A stretch of DNA of 47,288 nt from an uncultured Burkholderiales bacterium (GTDB lineage Bacteria; Pseudomonadota; Gammaproteobacteria; Burkholderiales; Burkholderiaceae_C). The notes beneath the pieces are model-generated. The model did not search any database and was not told the origin of the DNA. It worked only from the letters and a program-made list of their open reading frames with translations. The position numbers and the translations under genes were made by a program. The DNA lies in contig CAINMN010000240.1 of the NCBI GenBank assembly GCA_903850735.1, positions 1 through 47,288 of the forward strand, given 5' to 3'. This document shows, piece by piece, positions 36,461 to 44,923 of this stretch (position 1 is the stretch's first letter; each line of letters begins with the position of its first letter).

Positions 36461-37671
36461 CCTCGACCGCCGGTCACTTCCCCCTCAAAGGGGTGCGCAT
36501 TCTTGACTTGGCCACCGTGGTTGCCGCCCCTTTCTCTGCCACATTGTGCGGCGACATGGGCGCAGAAGTGGTGAAGGTTGAATTGCCGCAAGGCGGGGAC
36601 CCTTTGCGGACCTTGGCGCCTGTTGACGGTGAGCACGCCCTGTTCTGGAAGGTCGGCAATCGTGGCAAAAAGGGCATCACACTGGATGTGCGCAAACCAG
36701 AAGGTCGACAACTTTTTTTGCAGATGATCCGCGAGTTCGATGTGCTGGTTGAAAATTTTCGAACAGGGACGCTGGATGGCTGGGGCTTGGACATGGCCAC
36801 CTTGCATCAACACAATCCCCATTTGATCGTGTTGCGCCTCACGGGCTTTGGCCAAACGGGCCCTTATGCCCAACGACCCGGCTTTGCCAGGATCTTTGAA
36901 GCCATGAGCGGGTTGACGTACATCACCGGAGAGCCAGATCGGCCCCCTCAGCACACCAATTACCCTTTGGGCGACGCCATTGCAGGTTTGTTTGGCGCCT
37001 TTGCCATTGCCACCGCTTTGGCGCAACGCAATGCGCTCCCCATCGAACAACGCTGCGGGGCGGAAATTGATCTGTCCGCCACCGAGGCCTTGTTTCGCCT
37101 GCTCGACCCGCTGGCGGCGGAGTGGCGCTTCAAAGGTGAGGCACGTGCTCGCGCAGGCTCGCGAGCGACTTACACCGCGCCTTCGAACGTCTTTCAAACG
37201 GAAGATGGCCACTGGATCACGGTGGTAGGCACGGGCAATCCGATTTTTGAGCGACTGTGCAAAGCCATGGACCGCCCCGACTTGCTGACAGACCCGCGCT
37301 TTGCCAACAATTTGCTGCGCACACAGAATTTGGTGGCGCTTGACGACATTCTGTCCGCCTGGTGCCGCAGCTGCCCTCTGAGCGTCATTCAGAAAAAATT
37401 CGATGCGGTCGAAATGCCCTACAGCCAGGTCAATTCGATCGCCGACGCTGCCAAGGACCCGCATTTTCAGCACCGTCAAGCCATCATCGACTTGCCTGAT
37501 CGCGATCTGGGGACTGTGCCAGCGCCCTGCATCGTGCCTAGATTTGTCGGGCTCGAGCGAGAGCCTCCAGCCACCGGACCCGCCACAGGCGAGCACAACT
37601 CTGAAATCTATGCCGCACTGGGCTTGACGTTGGCAGAGCAAGACCGCTTGCGATCTCTGGGCGTGATCTGA
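36457..37671 (+). CDS. class III CoA-transferase (CaiB/BaiF family)
   Basis: The 404-residue enzyme would move CoA between carboxylic acids. It has the N-terminal LKGVRILDLATVVAAPFSATLCGDMGAEVVKVE, the NRGKKGITLDVRKPEG strand, DVLVENFRTGTLDGWG, and LTGFGQTGPYAQRPGF. The acyl-carrying Asp is Asp173 in NYPLGDAIAGLFGA. The frame is open 13 codons upstream, but ATG 36457 overlaps the Bug gene stop by four bases and gives the normal N-terminus. It is the last gene of the plus-strand unit that begins with the SDR. Donor and acceptor acids are unknown. Confidence 0.94.
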   Translation: MTSTAGHFPLKGVRILDLATVVAAPFSATLCGDMGAEVVKVELPQGGDPLRTLAPVDGEHALFWKVGNRGKKGITLDVRKPEGRQLFLQMIREFDVLVENFRTGTLDGWGLDMATLHQHNPHLIVLRLTGFGQTGPYAQRPGFARIFEAMSGLTYITGEPDRPPQHTNYPLGDAIAGLFGAFAIATALAQRNALPIEQRCGAEIDLSATEALFRLLDPLAAEWRFKGEARARAGSRATYTAPSNVFQTEDGHWITVVGTGNPIFERLCKAMDRPDLLTDPRFANNLLRTQNLVALDDILSAWCRSCPLSVIQKKFDAVEMPYSQVNSIADAAKDPHFQHRQAIIDLPDRDLGTVPAPCIVPRFVGLEREPPATGPATGEHNSEIYAALGLTLAEQDRLRSLGVI

Positions 37672-37724
37672 GGTGGCATCAGGCACAATGGCGCTTGATC
37701 TGAAACCTACGGAATGCTTTTTTC

Positions 37725-37973
37725 ATGACCGACGCCGCCACTCGCCCGCCACTGCCTGACCATCTCTCCATTGACCCCCGCAGCCCGCATTACGTTGCCG
37801 AGGTGTTTGAGCACGATGTCGGCATCAAGTTCAACGGCAAAGAGCGTACCGATGTCGAGGAATACTGCATCAGTGAGTCTTGGGTCAAAGTGCCTGCAGG
37901 CAAGACCTTGGACCGCAAGGGCAAGCCGTTGCTGCTCAAACTCAAAGGCAAAGTCGAAGCCTATTACCGCTGA
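37725..37973 (+). CDS. DUF3297 family protein
   Basis: The 82-residue protein (MTDAATRPPLPDHLSIDPRS) is a small conserved protein. FNGKERTDVEEYCISE and the basic tail KGKPLLLKLKGKVEAYYR match what I know as DUF3297. No function is established and no catalytic motif is visible. It has its own likely promoter: CACAAT around 37684 could be a -10 element. It lies 53 bases after the CoA-transferase. Its last ten bases overlap the convergent VOC gene. Confidence 0.85.
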   Translation: MTDAATRPPLPDHLSIDPRSPHYVAEVFEHDVGIKFNGKERTDVEEYCISESWVKVPAGKTLDRKGKPLLLKLKGKVEAYYR

Positions 37974-38482
37974 GCCATCACATCGGCCACGGGCTTGGTG
38001 TTTTCTCCGGCATCGGTCCAGGCCGGGACGCGGCCCATTTTGACGGCCTCTTCCCACGCAAAGTTGAGTTCCACTTTGATGCCATTGATGGGCTCACGCA
38101 TGAACAGCTGGTAGAGGTTGGAGTTGTGGGCCTTGCGCTCACTGAACACCACCCCTCGGCGGGTCAGTCGCTCGACAAACTCGGCCATGCCATCGCAATT
38201 GAGACACAGGTGGTCAATCCGGCCTGAGCCCAAGGCGCCTGCAGCAGCGTAATCTGTACCCGCTTGATCGCTAGGGGTTTGAAGGTAGGTGTCCTGGTGG
38301 GCTGAGTGACGCGCCTTGCCAATGTGAATCACGTCTTGATCACCAATGTAGAGCCAATACACCGGAAAGCCAAAGTCTGGGTGGTCACCGCTGCGAAAGC
38401 CCAAGTTGTCACAAAACCAGTCTCGTGTCCCTTCGGGGTCATGAGTCAAGATCAAGACATGTTCTAGAAAACGCAAGCCCAT
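37964..38482 (-). CDS. VOC superfamily (glyoxalase-like) protein
   Basis: The 172-residue protein has the paired beta-alpha-beta-beta-beta modules of the vicinal oxygen chelate fold. The first begins LEHVLILTHDPEGTRDWFCDNLGF and the second IDHLCLNCDGMAEFVERL. Candidate metal ligands are the His of LEHV, the His of IDHL and the Glu of KVELNF. Members include dioxygenases, epimerases and glyoxalases; a methylmalonyl-CoA-epimerase-like or ring-cleavage role is possible but cannot be chosen. It is the last gene of the minus-strand unit GMC-hotdog-MaoC-VOC, 24 bases after the MaoC stop. Confidence 0.87.
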   Translation of the reverse strand: MGLRFLEHVLILTHDPEGTRDWFCDNLGFRSGDHPDFGFPVYWLYIGDQDVIHIGKARHSAHQDTYLQTPSDQAGTDYAAAGALGSGRIDHLCLNCDGMAEFVERLTRRGVVFSERKAHNSNLYQLFMREPINGIKVELNFAWEEAVKMGRVPAWTDAGENTKPVADVMAQR

Positions 38483-38506
38483 GGCTGTGCTCCTTTGACG
38501 ATGGAT

Positions 38507-38887
38507 TCAGACGCTCAGTGTGGCCGTTCCGACGATGCGTTCTTCACCATCGTCAGCGCCCTTGACCCAAACATCATAGACCGGATGATCTCCTGCTTGC
38601 AGGCGCCCTCCTGACACCAGGCTGTCCTTCAAGCGCACAGGCTTGACGAAACGCACGTCCAACTTCACCTTGAGAAAGTCTTTTGCGGTCAGGCTCTTGG
38701 CGAGGGATTGCCAAATCAAGCCAATGGACATGGTGCCATGCGCAATCACGCTGCCCATGGGCGTGCGCGCTGCAAATTCAGGGTCCAAATGAATCGGATT
38801 GAAATCCTGGGTGAGGTGGGCGTAGGCTTGAATTGCCGCGGGGGTGATCACCAGGGAGGTGGCATGAAGTTCGGAAGGAAATGACAT
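38507..38887 (-). CDS. MaoC-like hydratase, catalytic hotdog subunit
   Basis: The 126-residue single-hotdog protein carries the R-specific hydratase motif DFNPIHLDPEFAA with the catalytic Asp and His, followed by GSVIAHGTMSIGLI. It would hydrate an enoyl-CoA or dehydrate a hydroxyacyl-CoA. It starts three bases after the stop of another hotdog gene that lacks this motif, so the two products probably form a heteromer. Such pairs are known for bulky CoA thioesters, for example ChsH1-ChsH2 in steroid degradation. The substrate is unknown. Confidence 0.9.
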   Translation of the reverse strand: MSFPSELHATSLVITPAAIQAYAHLTQDFNPIHLDPEFAARTPMGSVIAHGTMSIGLIWQSLAKSLTAKDFLKVKLDVRFVKPVRLKDSLVSGGRLQAGDHPVYDVWVKGADDGEERIVGTATLSV

Positions 38888-38890
38888 GGT

Positions 38891-39292
38891 TCAAGCCGCC
38901 CAGATCAAGCTCATTTCGCCCGTGTACAAGGCGCGCTGGCCTTGTCCCGAAGCCTGAACTTGGATGTTGACATAGCGTCGTTCACGACGGATCTCCTTGT
39001 GCGCGCAGACCACCCGGGTGGTGATGGTTTCGCCGATGCGGGGCATGGCGTGCATCTGAAATTGTTGACGGGCATGGACATTGCCAGGCGGCCTGGGCGC
39101 CACCACGCTCAGATAGGCCCGCATGGCCAACGCCAAAGCCAGGCTGGAGAGTTCACCGGGGTGAGGTTCAGCACTGTCCGGCAAAGAAAAAATGGCTCGC
39201 CAAGCTTGGCTCAGGGAGGCATCAAACACTTCTTCGTGTTGTCCCATGAGGCTGCCAGGTTGAAAATCATCAAACAGAATTTTGGAAGTCAT
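38891..39292 (-). CDS. MaoC/FAS1-like dehydratase-family protein, likely non-catalytic partner
   Basis: The 133-residue protein looks like a hotdog-fold (FAS1-like dehydratase) protein: [17 protein letters not shown] at the N-terminus, [13 protein letters not shown] in the central helix, and strands [23 protein letters not shown] and [18 protein letters not shown]. The DxNPxH catalytic motif is absent; the equivalent stretch reads [13 protein letters not shown]. It lies between the GMC oxidoreductase (12-base gap) and the catalytic MaoC gene (3-base gap). I infer a structural or substrate-binding partner role. The family assignment is less certain than for its neighbour. Confidence 0.75.
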   Translation of the reverse strand: MTSKILFDDFQPGSLMGQHEEVFDASLSQAWRAIFSLPDSAEPHPGELSSLALALAMRAYLSVVAPRPPGNVHARQQFQMHAMPRIGETITTRVVCAHKEIRRERRYVNIQVQASGQGQRALYTGEMSLIWAA

Positions 39293-39304
39293 CGGAAATG
39301 GCTT

Positions 39305-40909
39305 TTATTGTTCAGCATCCGCCAAAATCATGGCGGCACCTTTTTCTGCCACCATCAAGGTGGGCGCATTGGAGTTGCCCGATGTGCCGCTGGGCAAAAT
39401 GGAGGCATCTACGACACGCAGCCCTTGCACGCCGTGCACGCGCAGTCGCGGGTCGACCACCGTGTCTGAGCCCTGCCCCATTTGGCAGGTCCCCACCAGG
39501 TGGTAGCCAGACACCCCTTTGGCACGAGCATAGGCCAGCAATTGCTCGTCACTTTGCATGTCTTCGCCGGGCATGGTTTCATGGACACACCAAGGCTTCA
39601 AAGCCGGCATGTCCATGATCTTGCGCGCCAAGCGCAATCCCGCCAGGACGGCTTGGCGGTCTTGGTCAGCTTGCAAGTAATTGGGCGTGATGGCCGGGGC
39701 TTGCGCAGGGTCACGAGATTTGGCACGCACATGCCCTTTGCTTTCTGGAAACGAATGGTAGACGGCGATGGTCATGCCCCCCTGCACTTCCAGATCGTAG
39801 GTTCCCGGCTCGAAACTGCCAGGCGCAAAACTCAGTACCACATCCGGATGCGCTTGTTCTGGTGAGGTGCGCGCATAGGCCGCGCAAGTGCTCGCACCCA
39901 GGGTCAGGAGGCCTGTGCCTGTCAGGGCGTAATTCAGCAATTCACGCGCAAGCGAGAAGCCATGTGTGCGCTCATTCAGGGTACGAATGCCCTGCACCCG
40001 TTTGGCAATTCGAACGGAATAGTGGTCTCGCAGGTTTTCGCCCACCCCAGGGAGTTCTGTGTGAACGGGAATGCCCAGTTCACCCAACAAGGGCGCAGGG
40101 CCAATGCCAGACAGTTGAAGCAAATGCGGAGAGCGCACCGTGCCCAAAGAGACGATGACTTCGCGCCGGGCCTTCACGATGAAATGACCCGATGCCCCTT
40201 TCAAGCGGGCACCAACGGCACGAGGCCCATCCAAAATCAAATGCTCAGCCAAGGTGCCTGTCATGACCGTCAGGTTGGCGCGTCCTCGTGCCTGACGGAG
40301 GTAGGTTTGGGCTGGTCCGCCGCGAAACCGATTCAAGCGATTTTGATGAAAAGCTGCCGCACCTTCACGCCGAGGCCCATTGATCGAATCATTGATATGC
40401 AAGCCCGCCTCCTGACAGGCCTGCAAAAAAGCATCGCTCAATCGATGCCTTTCGAGAAAGGACGCGACGGGCAGGGGATGATCCGGCGAAGCACCCTCCA
40501 GATTTTCAATCTGTTGGTAAATAGGCAAGGCCTCTTCATAAGACCAGCCCTCACAACCTTGACGCACCCATCGCGCATGCTCCGCAGGCGAGCTGCGGAC
40601 ATACAACATCCCATTGAGAGAACCTGTGCCCCCCAACATTCGGCCCTGTGGGTAGGCGATGGTGCGTCCGTTGTTGAGTGGGTCGGGCTCCGAGCTGTAA
40701 CGCCAGCTCAATTCGGGGTGGTCAATCAGCTTGAGATAGCCCGCAGGGATGTGGATGAAGGGAGATCGGTCAGGGGGCCCCGCTTCCACCAACAAAACTT
40801 TGTAACGGCCACAGGCCGAGAGGCGGTTGGCCAGGACACAGCCGGCACTGCCAGCGCCCAGCACGATGTAATCAAAAACGTTCTCAGTGGGAGGAAGAAT
40901 CACAGCCAT
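39305..40909 (-). CDS. GMC family FAD-dependent oxidoreductase (choline dehydrogenase-like)
   Basis: The 534-residue flavoenzyme would oxidise an alcohol. It begins with the FAD loop [19 protein letters not shown], then [17 protein letters not shown], and the second GMC signature region with [18 protein letters not shown]. The active-site pair is visible as the His of [11 protein letters not shown] and the Asn of [19 protein letters not shown] 40909 ([16 protein letters not shown]) is preferred; the frame is open 14 codons upstream with no better ribosome-binding site. It heads the minus-strand unit with the hotdog pair and VOC gene and diverges from the TRAP genes. The alcohol could be an intermediate in the same pathway. 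Confidence 0.92.
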   Translation of the reverse strand: MAVILPPTENVFDYIVLGAGSAGCVLANRLSACGRYKVLLVEAGPPDRSPFIHIPAGYLKLIDHPELSWRYSSEPDPLNNGRTIAYPQGRMLGGTGSLNGMLYVRSSPAEHARWVRQGCEGWSYEEALPIYQQIENLEGASPDHPLPVASFLERHRLSDAFLQACQEAGLHINDSINGPRREGAAAFHQNRLNRFRGGPAQTYLRQARGRANLTVMTGTLAEHLILDGPRAVGARLKGASGHFIVKARREVIVSLGTVRSPHLLQLSGIGPAPLLGELGIPVHTELPGVGENLRDHYSVRIAKRVQGIRTLNERTHGFSLARELLNYALTGTGLLTLGASTCAAYARTSPEQAHPDVVLSFAPGSFEPGTYDLEVQGGMTIAVYHSFPESKGHVRAKSRDPAQAPAITPNYLQADQDRQAVLAGLRLARKIMDMPALKPWCVHETMPGEDMQSDEQLLAYARAKGVSGYHLVGTCQMGQGSDTVVDPRLRVHGVQGLRVVDASILPSGTSGNSNAPTLMVAEKGAAMILADAEQ

Positions 40910-40986
40910 GTTCAATTTGTAGCGGCAAATTTCGACGCACCCTGGCTCCAAGGCGACATCAGCCTTGTCCTGGGGTTAACCTTAAT

Positions 40987-40998
40987 GCCAGCACTGGC
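40987..40998. promoter_or_regulatory. small palindrome in GMC/TRAP divergent promoter region
   Basis: GCCAGCACTGGC has perfect 5-base arms around CA. It is in the 138-base gap between the divergent GMC and dctP genes, 50 bases before the dctP start. It could bind a dimeric regulator of both units. Short arms make chance occurrence possible. Confidence 0.25.
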
Positions 40999-41047
40999 TC
41001 GCTTGGTCAGAATGAACTCATCTTTAGCTACCACAATGGAGACACCG

Positions 41048-42040
41048 ATGAAGAAAAGAGCTTGGTTGGCCTTGGCATCTGCTGCCTTGGCATTGGGGGT
41101 CAGCAGTTTCGCGCCTGGTGTTCACGCGCAAAACAAGGTTGTCTGGAAGGCCTCCGATGTTCATCCGATGGGCTATCCGACGGTAGAGGCCATTGTTCGC
41201 ATGGGCAAGAAGCTGGAAACCGCCACCAATGGCCGAATCAGCATCCAGATGTATCCCTCCATGCAGCTGGGTGGCGAAAAAGAAATGATTGAGCAGGCGC
41301 AAATCGGTGCCCTGCAAATTGCTCGCATTTCTGTGGGCGCCATGGGACCCGTGGTCGACGAGGTCAACGTGTTCAACCTGCCCTTTGTCTTCCGTGATGA
41401 AGCGCACATGCGCAAAGTCATTGACGGCCCCATCGGCCAAGAACTTTTGGAGCGCATGACCAATGGCCCCGGATCACGCCTGGTGGCCTTGGGCTGGATG
41501 GATGCCGGCACCCGAAACGTCTATGCCAAAAAGGCGGTGACCGCTCCCGCAGACCTCAAGGGCATGAAAATCCGCATGATGGGTAACCCCCTGTTTGTGG
41601 AAACCATGAACGCCATGGGCGGCAATGGCGTGGCCATGGGATTCAATGAGTTGTTCTCAGCACTTCAAACCGGCGTGGTGGATGGCGCAGAAAACAACCC
41701 GCCCACCTTGCTGGCACAAAACCATTACACCGTCAGCAAGGTCATGAGCCTGACCGGACACTTGATCATTCCTGAAATTTTTGTGTTTTCCAAGCGCTCA
41801 TGGGATGCCCTGTCCAAAGACGATCAAGCCCTGGTAAAGAAATTGGCAGCTGAAGCGCAACAGGAACAGCGCGTTTTGTGGGACGCCTACACCCAAGAAG
41901 CAGAAACCAAGCTGAAAGCTGCTGGGGTTCAATTCGTGCCTGCAGACAAAGCAGCTTTCTACAAAGCCACGCAACCTATCCGCGAAAAGTACGGCTCCAA
42001 ATACGCCGCTTTGATCAAGCGGATTGAAGACACCAAGTAA
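41048..42040 (+). CDS. dctP: TRAP transporter periplasmic binding protein DctP
   Basis: The 330-residue protein has a Sec signal (KKRAWLALASAALALGVSS, cleavage near VHA-QNKVVW). DctP-family blocks are SDVHPMGYPTVEAIVRMGKKLETATNGRISIQMYPSMQLG, PADLKGMKIRMMGNP with the conserved carboxylate-binding Arg, and ALQTGVVDGAENNPPTLL. It would capture an organic acid for the DctQM permease. An open frame extends far upstream, but ATG 41048 has GGAGA five bases before it and a proper signal peptide. A strong stem-loop separates it from dctQ. Ligand identity is unknown. Confidence 0.95.
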   Translation: MKKRAWLALASAALALGVSSFAPGVHAQNKVVWKASDVHPMGYPTVEAIVRMGKKLETATNGRISIQMYPSMQLGGEKEMIEQAQIGALQIARISVGAMGPVVDEVNVFNLPFVFRDEAHMRKVIDGPIGQELLERMTNGPGSRLVALGWMDAGTRNVYAKKAVTAPADLKGMKIRMMGNPLFVETMNAMGGNGVAMGFNELFSALQTGVVDGAENNPPTLLAQNHYTVSKVMSLTGHLIIPEIFVFSKRSWDALSKDDQALVKKLAAEAQQEQRVLWDAYTQEAETKLKAAGVQFVPADKAAFYKATQPIREKYGSKYAALIKRIEDTK

Positions 42041-42063
42041 TGCTTGCGAGGTAGCTGGAAGTC

Positions 42064-42094
42064 AAACTGGGGCACTTTGGTGCCCCAGTTTTCT
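42064..42094 (+). terminator. intrinsic terminator-like stem-loop between dctP and dctQ
   Basis: Arms 42064-42075 and 42080-42091 pair perfectly over 12 bases around a TTTG loop, and TTTTCT (42089-42094) forms the U-rich end. It starts 24 bases after the dctP stop; dctQ starts 14 bases after it. This is the clearest terminator structure in the window. It should let binding-protein mRNA exceed permease mRNA, with some read-through. Confidence 0.75.
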
Positions 42095-42107
42095 ATGAGG
42101 AAAACCC

Positions 42108-42632
42108 ATGACCCTGAAGCGCCACTATGCCCAAGCGATGGAAAGGCTTTACATCCTTTGCGTTGTGTTGTCGGGCGTTGCCCTCGTTGCCATCACATTG
42201 ATCATTCCGTTTGGTGTGTTCATGCGCTATGTCATGAACAATCCACAATCTTGGCCCGAGCCCGCCTCGGTGGTCATGATGGTTTTATTCTCATTTGTCG
42301 GCGGAGCCGCGGTCTATCGGGCCAATGTTCACATTGCCGTTGAGTCGCTCACACAAGCAGTCAGTCCGCGGATACGCGGGTACATGGGCCAGATCGTTCA
42401 ATTGCTCATGGCTTTGATCGCCATTTTCATGATCGGGTATGGGTTGGAGCTCTGCCAAATCACTTGGCACCAGTCGGTACCAGAATTTCCAGGTCTCCCC
42501 GTGGGCTTGGTCTACGGCCCCATTCCTTTAGGGGGTGCATTGACACTGTTGTTCTTGATTGAAAAAGTTTGGGTTGGCCCTGCACCCCGGACCTCCATCA
42601 TGTTCAGCGATGAAGCTGTAGAAATGGAGTAA
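42108..42632 (+). CDS. dctQ: TRAP transporter small permease DctQ
   Basis: The 174-residue membrane protein has four hydrophobic segments and the DctQ-type features VFMRYVMNNPQSWPEPASVVMMV and VYRANVHIAVESL. It would stabilise the large permease DctM. ATGAGGAAAACCC precedes the ATG at 42108. dctM starts three bases after its stop. Length and layout are normal. Confidence 0.92.
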   Translation: MTLKRHYAQAMERLYILCVVLSGVALVAITLIIPFGVFMRYVMNNPQSWPEPASVVMMVLFSFVGGAAVYRANVHIAVESLTQAVSPRIRGYMGQIVQLLMALIAIFMIGYGLELCQITWHQSVPEFPGLPVGLVYGPIPLGGALTLLFLIEKVWVGPAPRTSIMFSDEAVEME

Positions 42633-42635
42633 ACC

Positions 42636-43916
42636 ATGGATGTGCTGGTTTTATTGGGCTCTTTCGCATTGTTTTGCGCCATAGGCATGCCTGTTGCCTA
42701 TGCCCTTGGAATGTCTGCCATTGCTGCGGCTTGGTATGTGGACATTCCATTGGAAGCCATCATGTTGAAAATTTCGGATGGCACTGACGACTTCTCCCTG
42801 TTGGCCATCCCCTTCTTCGTCTTGGCGGGTGGCATCATGGCTGAGGGTGGCATGGCCATTCGCCTGATCAATTTGGCGCGCATTTTTGTGGGATTCATTC
42901 GCGGCGGGCTGGCCATGGTGAACATCATCGCCTCCAGCTTTTTTGGGTGTATTTCGGGCTCTTCTGTGGCGGACACCTCGGCCATTGGTTCGGTCATGAT
43001 CCCGCAAATGGTGAAGGCCGGCTTCCCGCGGGTTTTTGCCACCAACGTGACGATTTGCGGCTCAGTTCAAGCCCTGCTGATTCCGCCCTCACACAATGCA
43101 GTCATTTATTCGCTGGCCGCTGGCGGGACGGTTTCTGTCGCCCACCTCTTTTTGGCGGGGATTCTGCCAGGGCTGATGTTTGGCGTTTGTTTGATTGGTT
43201 TGGTGTTGTGGGTTTCTCACAAGCGCGGCTATCCCAAGGGTGAGCCCGTCAAACTGAAAGACGTTCCTAAAATTTTCACCGATGCCCTGTGGGGTCTGGT
43301 GACGGTGTTCATCATCATGGGCGGCATTCTGTCCGGTGTGTTTACTCCCACCGAGTCTGCAGCCGTCGCCTGTGTTTATGCCTTTTTGGTGACCTTCCTT
43401 GTCTATCGCGACTACAAATGGCGCGAGTTGCCACGACTGGTGCATCGTGTGGTGAAAACCGTGTCCATGGTCATGATGCTGATTGGGTTCTCCGTGGCCT
43501 TTGGCTACATGATGACCATGATGCAAATTCCGGCCAAGATCACTTACTTTTTCCTGTCCATTTCAGAAAACAAATATGTTTTCCTGTTTTTGGTGAACAT
43601 CTTGCTGCTGTTGCTCGGCACCTTCATGGACCTGGCGCCCATGCTGTTGATTTGCACACCCATCTTCATGCCGGTGATTGCCAAGCTGGGCATTGATCCC
43701 GTTCATTTCGGCATGATCATGATTCTGAACCTGGGCATTGGCTTGATCACACCGCCCGTGGGCCCCACGCTCTTTGTGGGGTGTGCCGTAGGCAAAGTCA
43801 CCATGGAACAAGTGTCCAAAGAATTGTGGCCGTTTTATGGCGCCATGTGCATCGCCTTGCTCTTGGTCACTTATGTGCCTGCCATTTCGCTGTGGCTTCC
43901 CGGACTGATGAAATAG
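42636..43916 (+). CDS. dctM: TRAP transporter large permease DctM
   Basis: The 426-residue sodium-coupled permease subunit has about twelve hydrophobic segments. Family blocks include FSLLAIPFFVLAGGIMAEGGMA, GGLAMVNIIASSFFGCISGSSVADTSAIGSVMIP, IPPSHNAVIYSLAAGGTVSVAHLFLAGILPG and NLGIGLITPPVGPTLFVGCAVGKV. With DctP and DctQ it forms a complete secondary transporter. A GTG-start dehydrogenase gene begins two bases after its TAG stop, so the imported acid may be handled by that enzyme. Confidence 0.95.
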   Translation: MDVLVLLGSFALFCAIGMPVAYALGMSAIAAAWYVDIPLEAIMLKISDGTDDFSLLAIPFFVLAGGIMAEGGMAIRLINLARIFVGFIRGGLAMVNIIASSFFGCISGSSVADTSAIGSVMIPQMVKAGFPRVFATNVTICGSVQALLIPPSHNAVIYSLAAGGTVSVAHLFLAGILPGLMFGVCLIGLVLWVSHKRGYPKGEPVKLKDVPKIFTDALWGLVTVFIIMGGILSGVFTPTESAAVACVYAFLVTFLVYRDYKWRELPRLVHRVVKTVSMVMMLIGFSVAFGYMMTMMQIPAKITYFFLSISENKYVFLFLVNILLLLLGTFMDLAPMLLICTPIFMPVIAKLGIDPVHFGMIMILNLGIGLITPPVGPTLFVGCAVGKVTMEQVSKELWPFYGAMCIALLLVTYVPAISLWLPGLMK

Positions 43917-43918
43917 CT

Positions 43919-44923
43919 GTGCCACGCGTTCTGCTCACCCATTCGCCCGCACAACTGCAAGGCTATTACGGTCAGAGGGCCTTGAATGCTTTGCAACAAG
44001 CTGCAGAGGTGCGTTTGTGCCAAGACGCTGAGGGAGTGTCAGTAGATGCGCTGATTTCACTGGCACAAGGTTGTGATTACGTTGTGTCGTACCGTCAGAC
44101 AGCCTTTCCCAAAGAAACCCTCGACATGCTTCCCCTCAGTGTCAAGGCCGTTCTGCGGTGTGCTGTGGATATTCGCAACATTGACGTCCAAGCGGCCAGC
44201 GACTGCGGGATTTTGGTGTCACAAGCAAGCCCAGGCTTCATGGCATCGGTCGCAGAGTGGGTTGTCAGCGCCATGCTGGAAATGAATCGGGGCCTTGGCG
44301 CATCAACAGCCGCTTATCACAAGGGTATGCAACCTCCAGCCGTGATGGGGCGTGAATTGCGCGGCAGCACACTGGGCCTGATTGGGTACGGTCGCATCAG
44401 CCAGTACCTGTGCCCCTTGGCCCAGGCTTTCGGCATGCGTGTCATGGTCACAGACCCTTGGCTGAAGATTGAAGCCACAGGCATTGTTCAAACTGATCTG
44501 GACACGCTGCTTTCCAAGGCGGATCATGTGGTTTGTTTGGCGGTAGCGAACGAAGAAACAGAAAACCTTCTGTCTGCCGCGCAATTCCAGCGCATGAAAG
44601 CCGGGGCCTGCTTTACCAATGCCTCACGGGGCAACCTGGTGGATGAGGCAGCCTTGCTCCAAGCGCTCGAGTCGGGTCATTTGACCGCTGCCGCCCTGGA
44701 TGTCGGCAGAGGACCGGATCAGATGCCCTCCTTGTCTTTGGCACACCATCCTCGTGTGGTGGCCTCGCCTCATATTGGCGGATTGACCCCCGCAGCGATT
44801 GAGCACCAATCGATGGAGACGGTCGCGCAGGTCAAGGCGCTTCTACAAGGACAAATCCCTGTGGGTGTGGTCAATGCAGCCCATGGGACGCGTTGGCGAA
44901 ACGCGCTTTCACTCACAGCGTAG
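43919..44923 (+). CDS. D-2-hydroxyacid dehydrogenase family protein, variant active site
   Basis: The 334-residue protein is of the D-isomer-specific 2-hydroxyacid dehydrogenase fold. The cofactor loop reads GLIGYGRISQYL, with Ser at the last Gly position. Catalytic Arg237 is in NASRGNLVDEAALL and His285 in SPHIGGLTPAA. The Glu that completes the usual Arg-Glu-His triad should follow LDV but the sequence is LDVGRGPDQMPS, placing Pro266 there. I recall similar DVGRxPDQMP motifs in Burkholderiales relatives, so it is likely a subfamily. The start is GTG 43919, two bases after dctM; no ATG gives the family start MPRVLLTHSP. Its end overlaps the convergent DUF1330 gene by 11 bases. Confidence 0.88.
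   Translation: MPRVLLTHSPAQLQGYYGQRALNALQQAAEVRLCQDAEGVSVDALISLAQGCDYVVSYRQTAFPKETLDMLPLSVKAVLRCAVDIRNIDVQAASDCGILVSQASPGFMASVAEWVVSAMLEMNRGLGASTAAYHKGMQPPAVMGRELRGSTLGLIGYGRISQYLCPLAQAFGMRVMVTDPWLKIEATGIVQTDLDTLLSKADHVVCLAVANEETENLLSAAQFQRMKAGACFTNASRGNLVDEAALLQALESGHLTAAALDVGRGPDQMPSLSLAHHPRVVASPHIGGLTPAAIEHQSMETVAQVKALLQGQIPVGVVNAAHGTRWRNALSLTA

Noticed and set aside
39962-42040. A 692-codon plus-strand frame suggesting a long N-terminal extension of DctP
   Set aside because: The first 362 codons are antisense to the GMC gene and its promoter region. The signal peptide and GGAGA site at 41048 define the true start.
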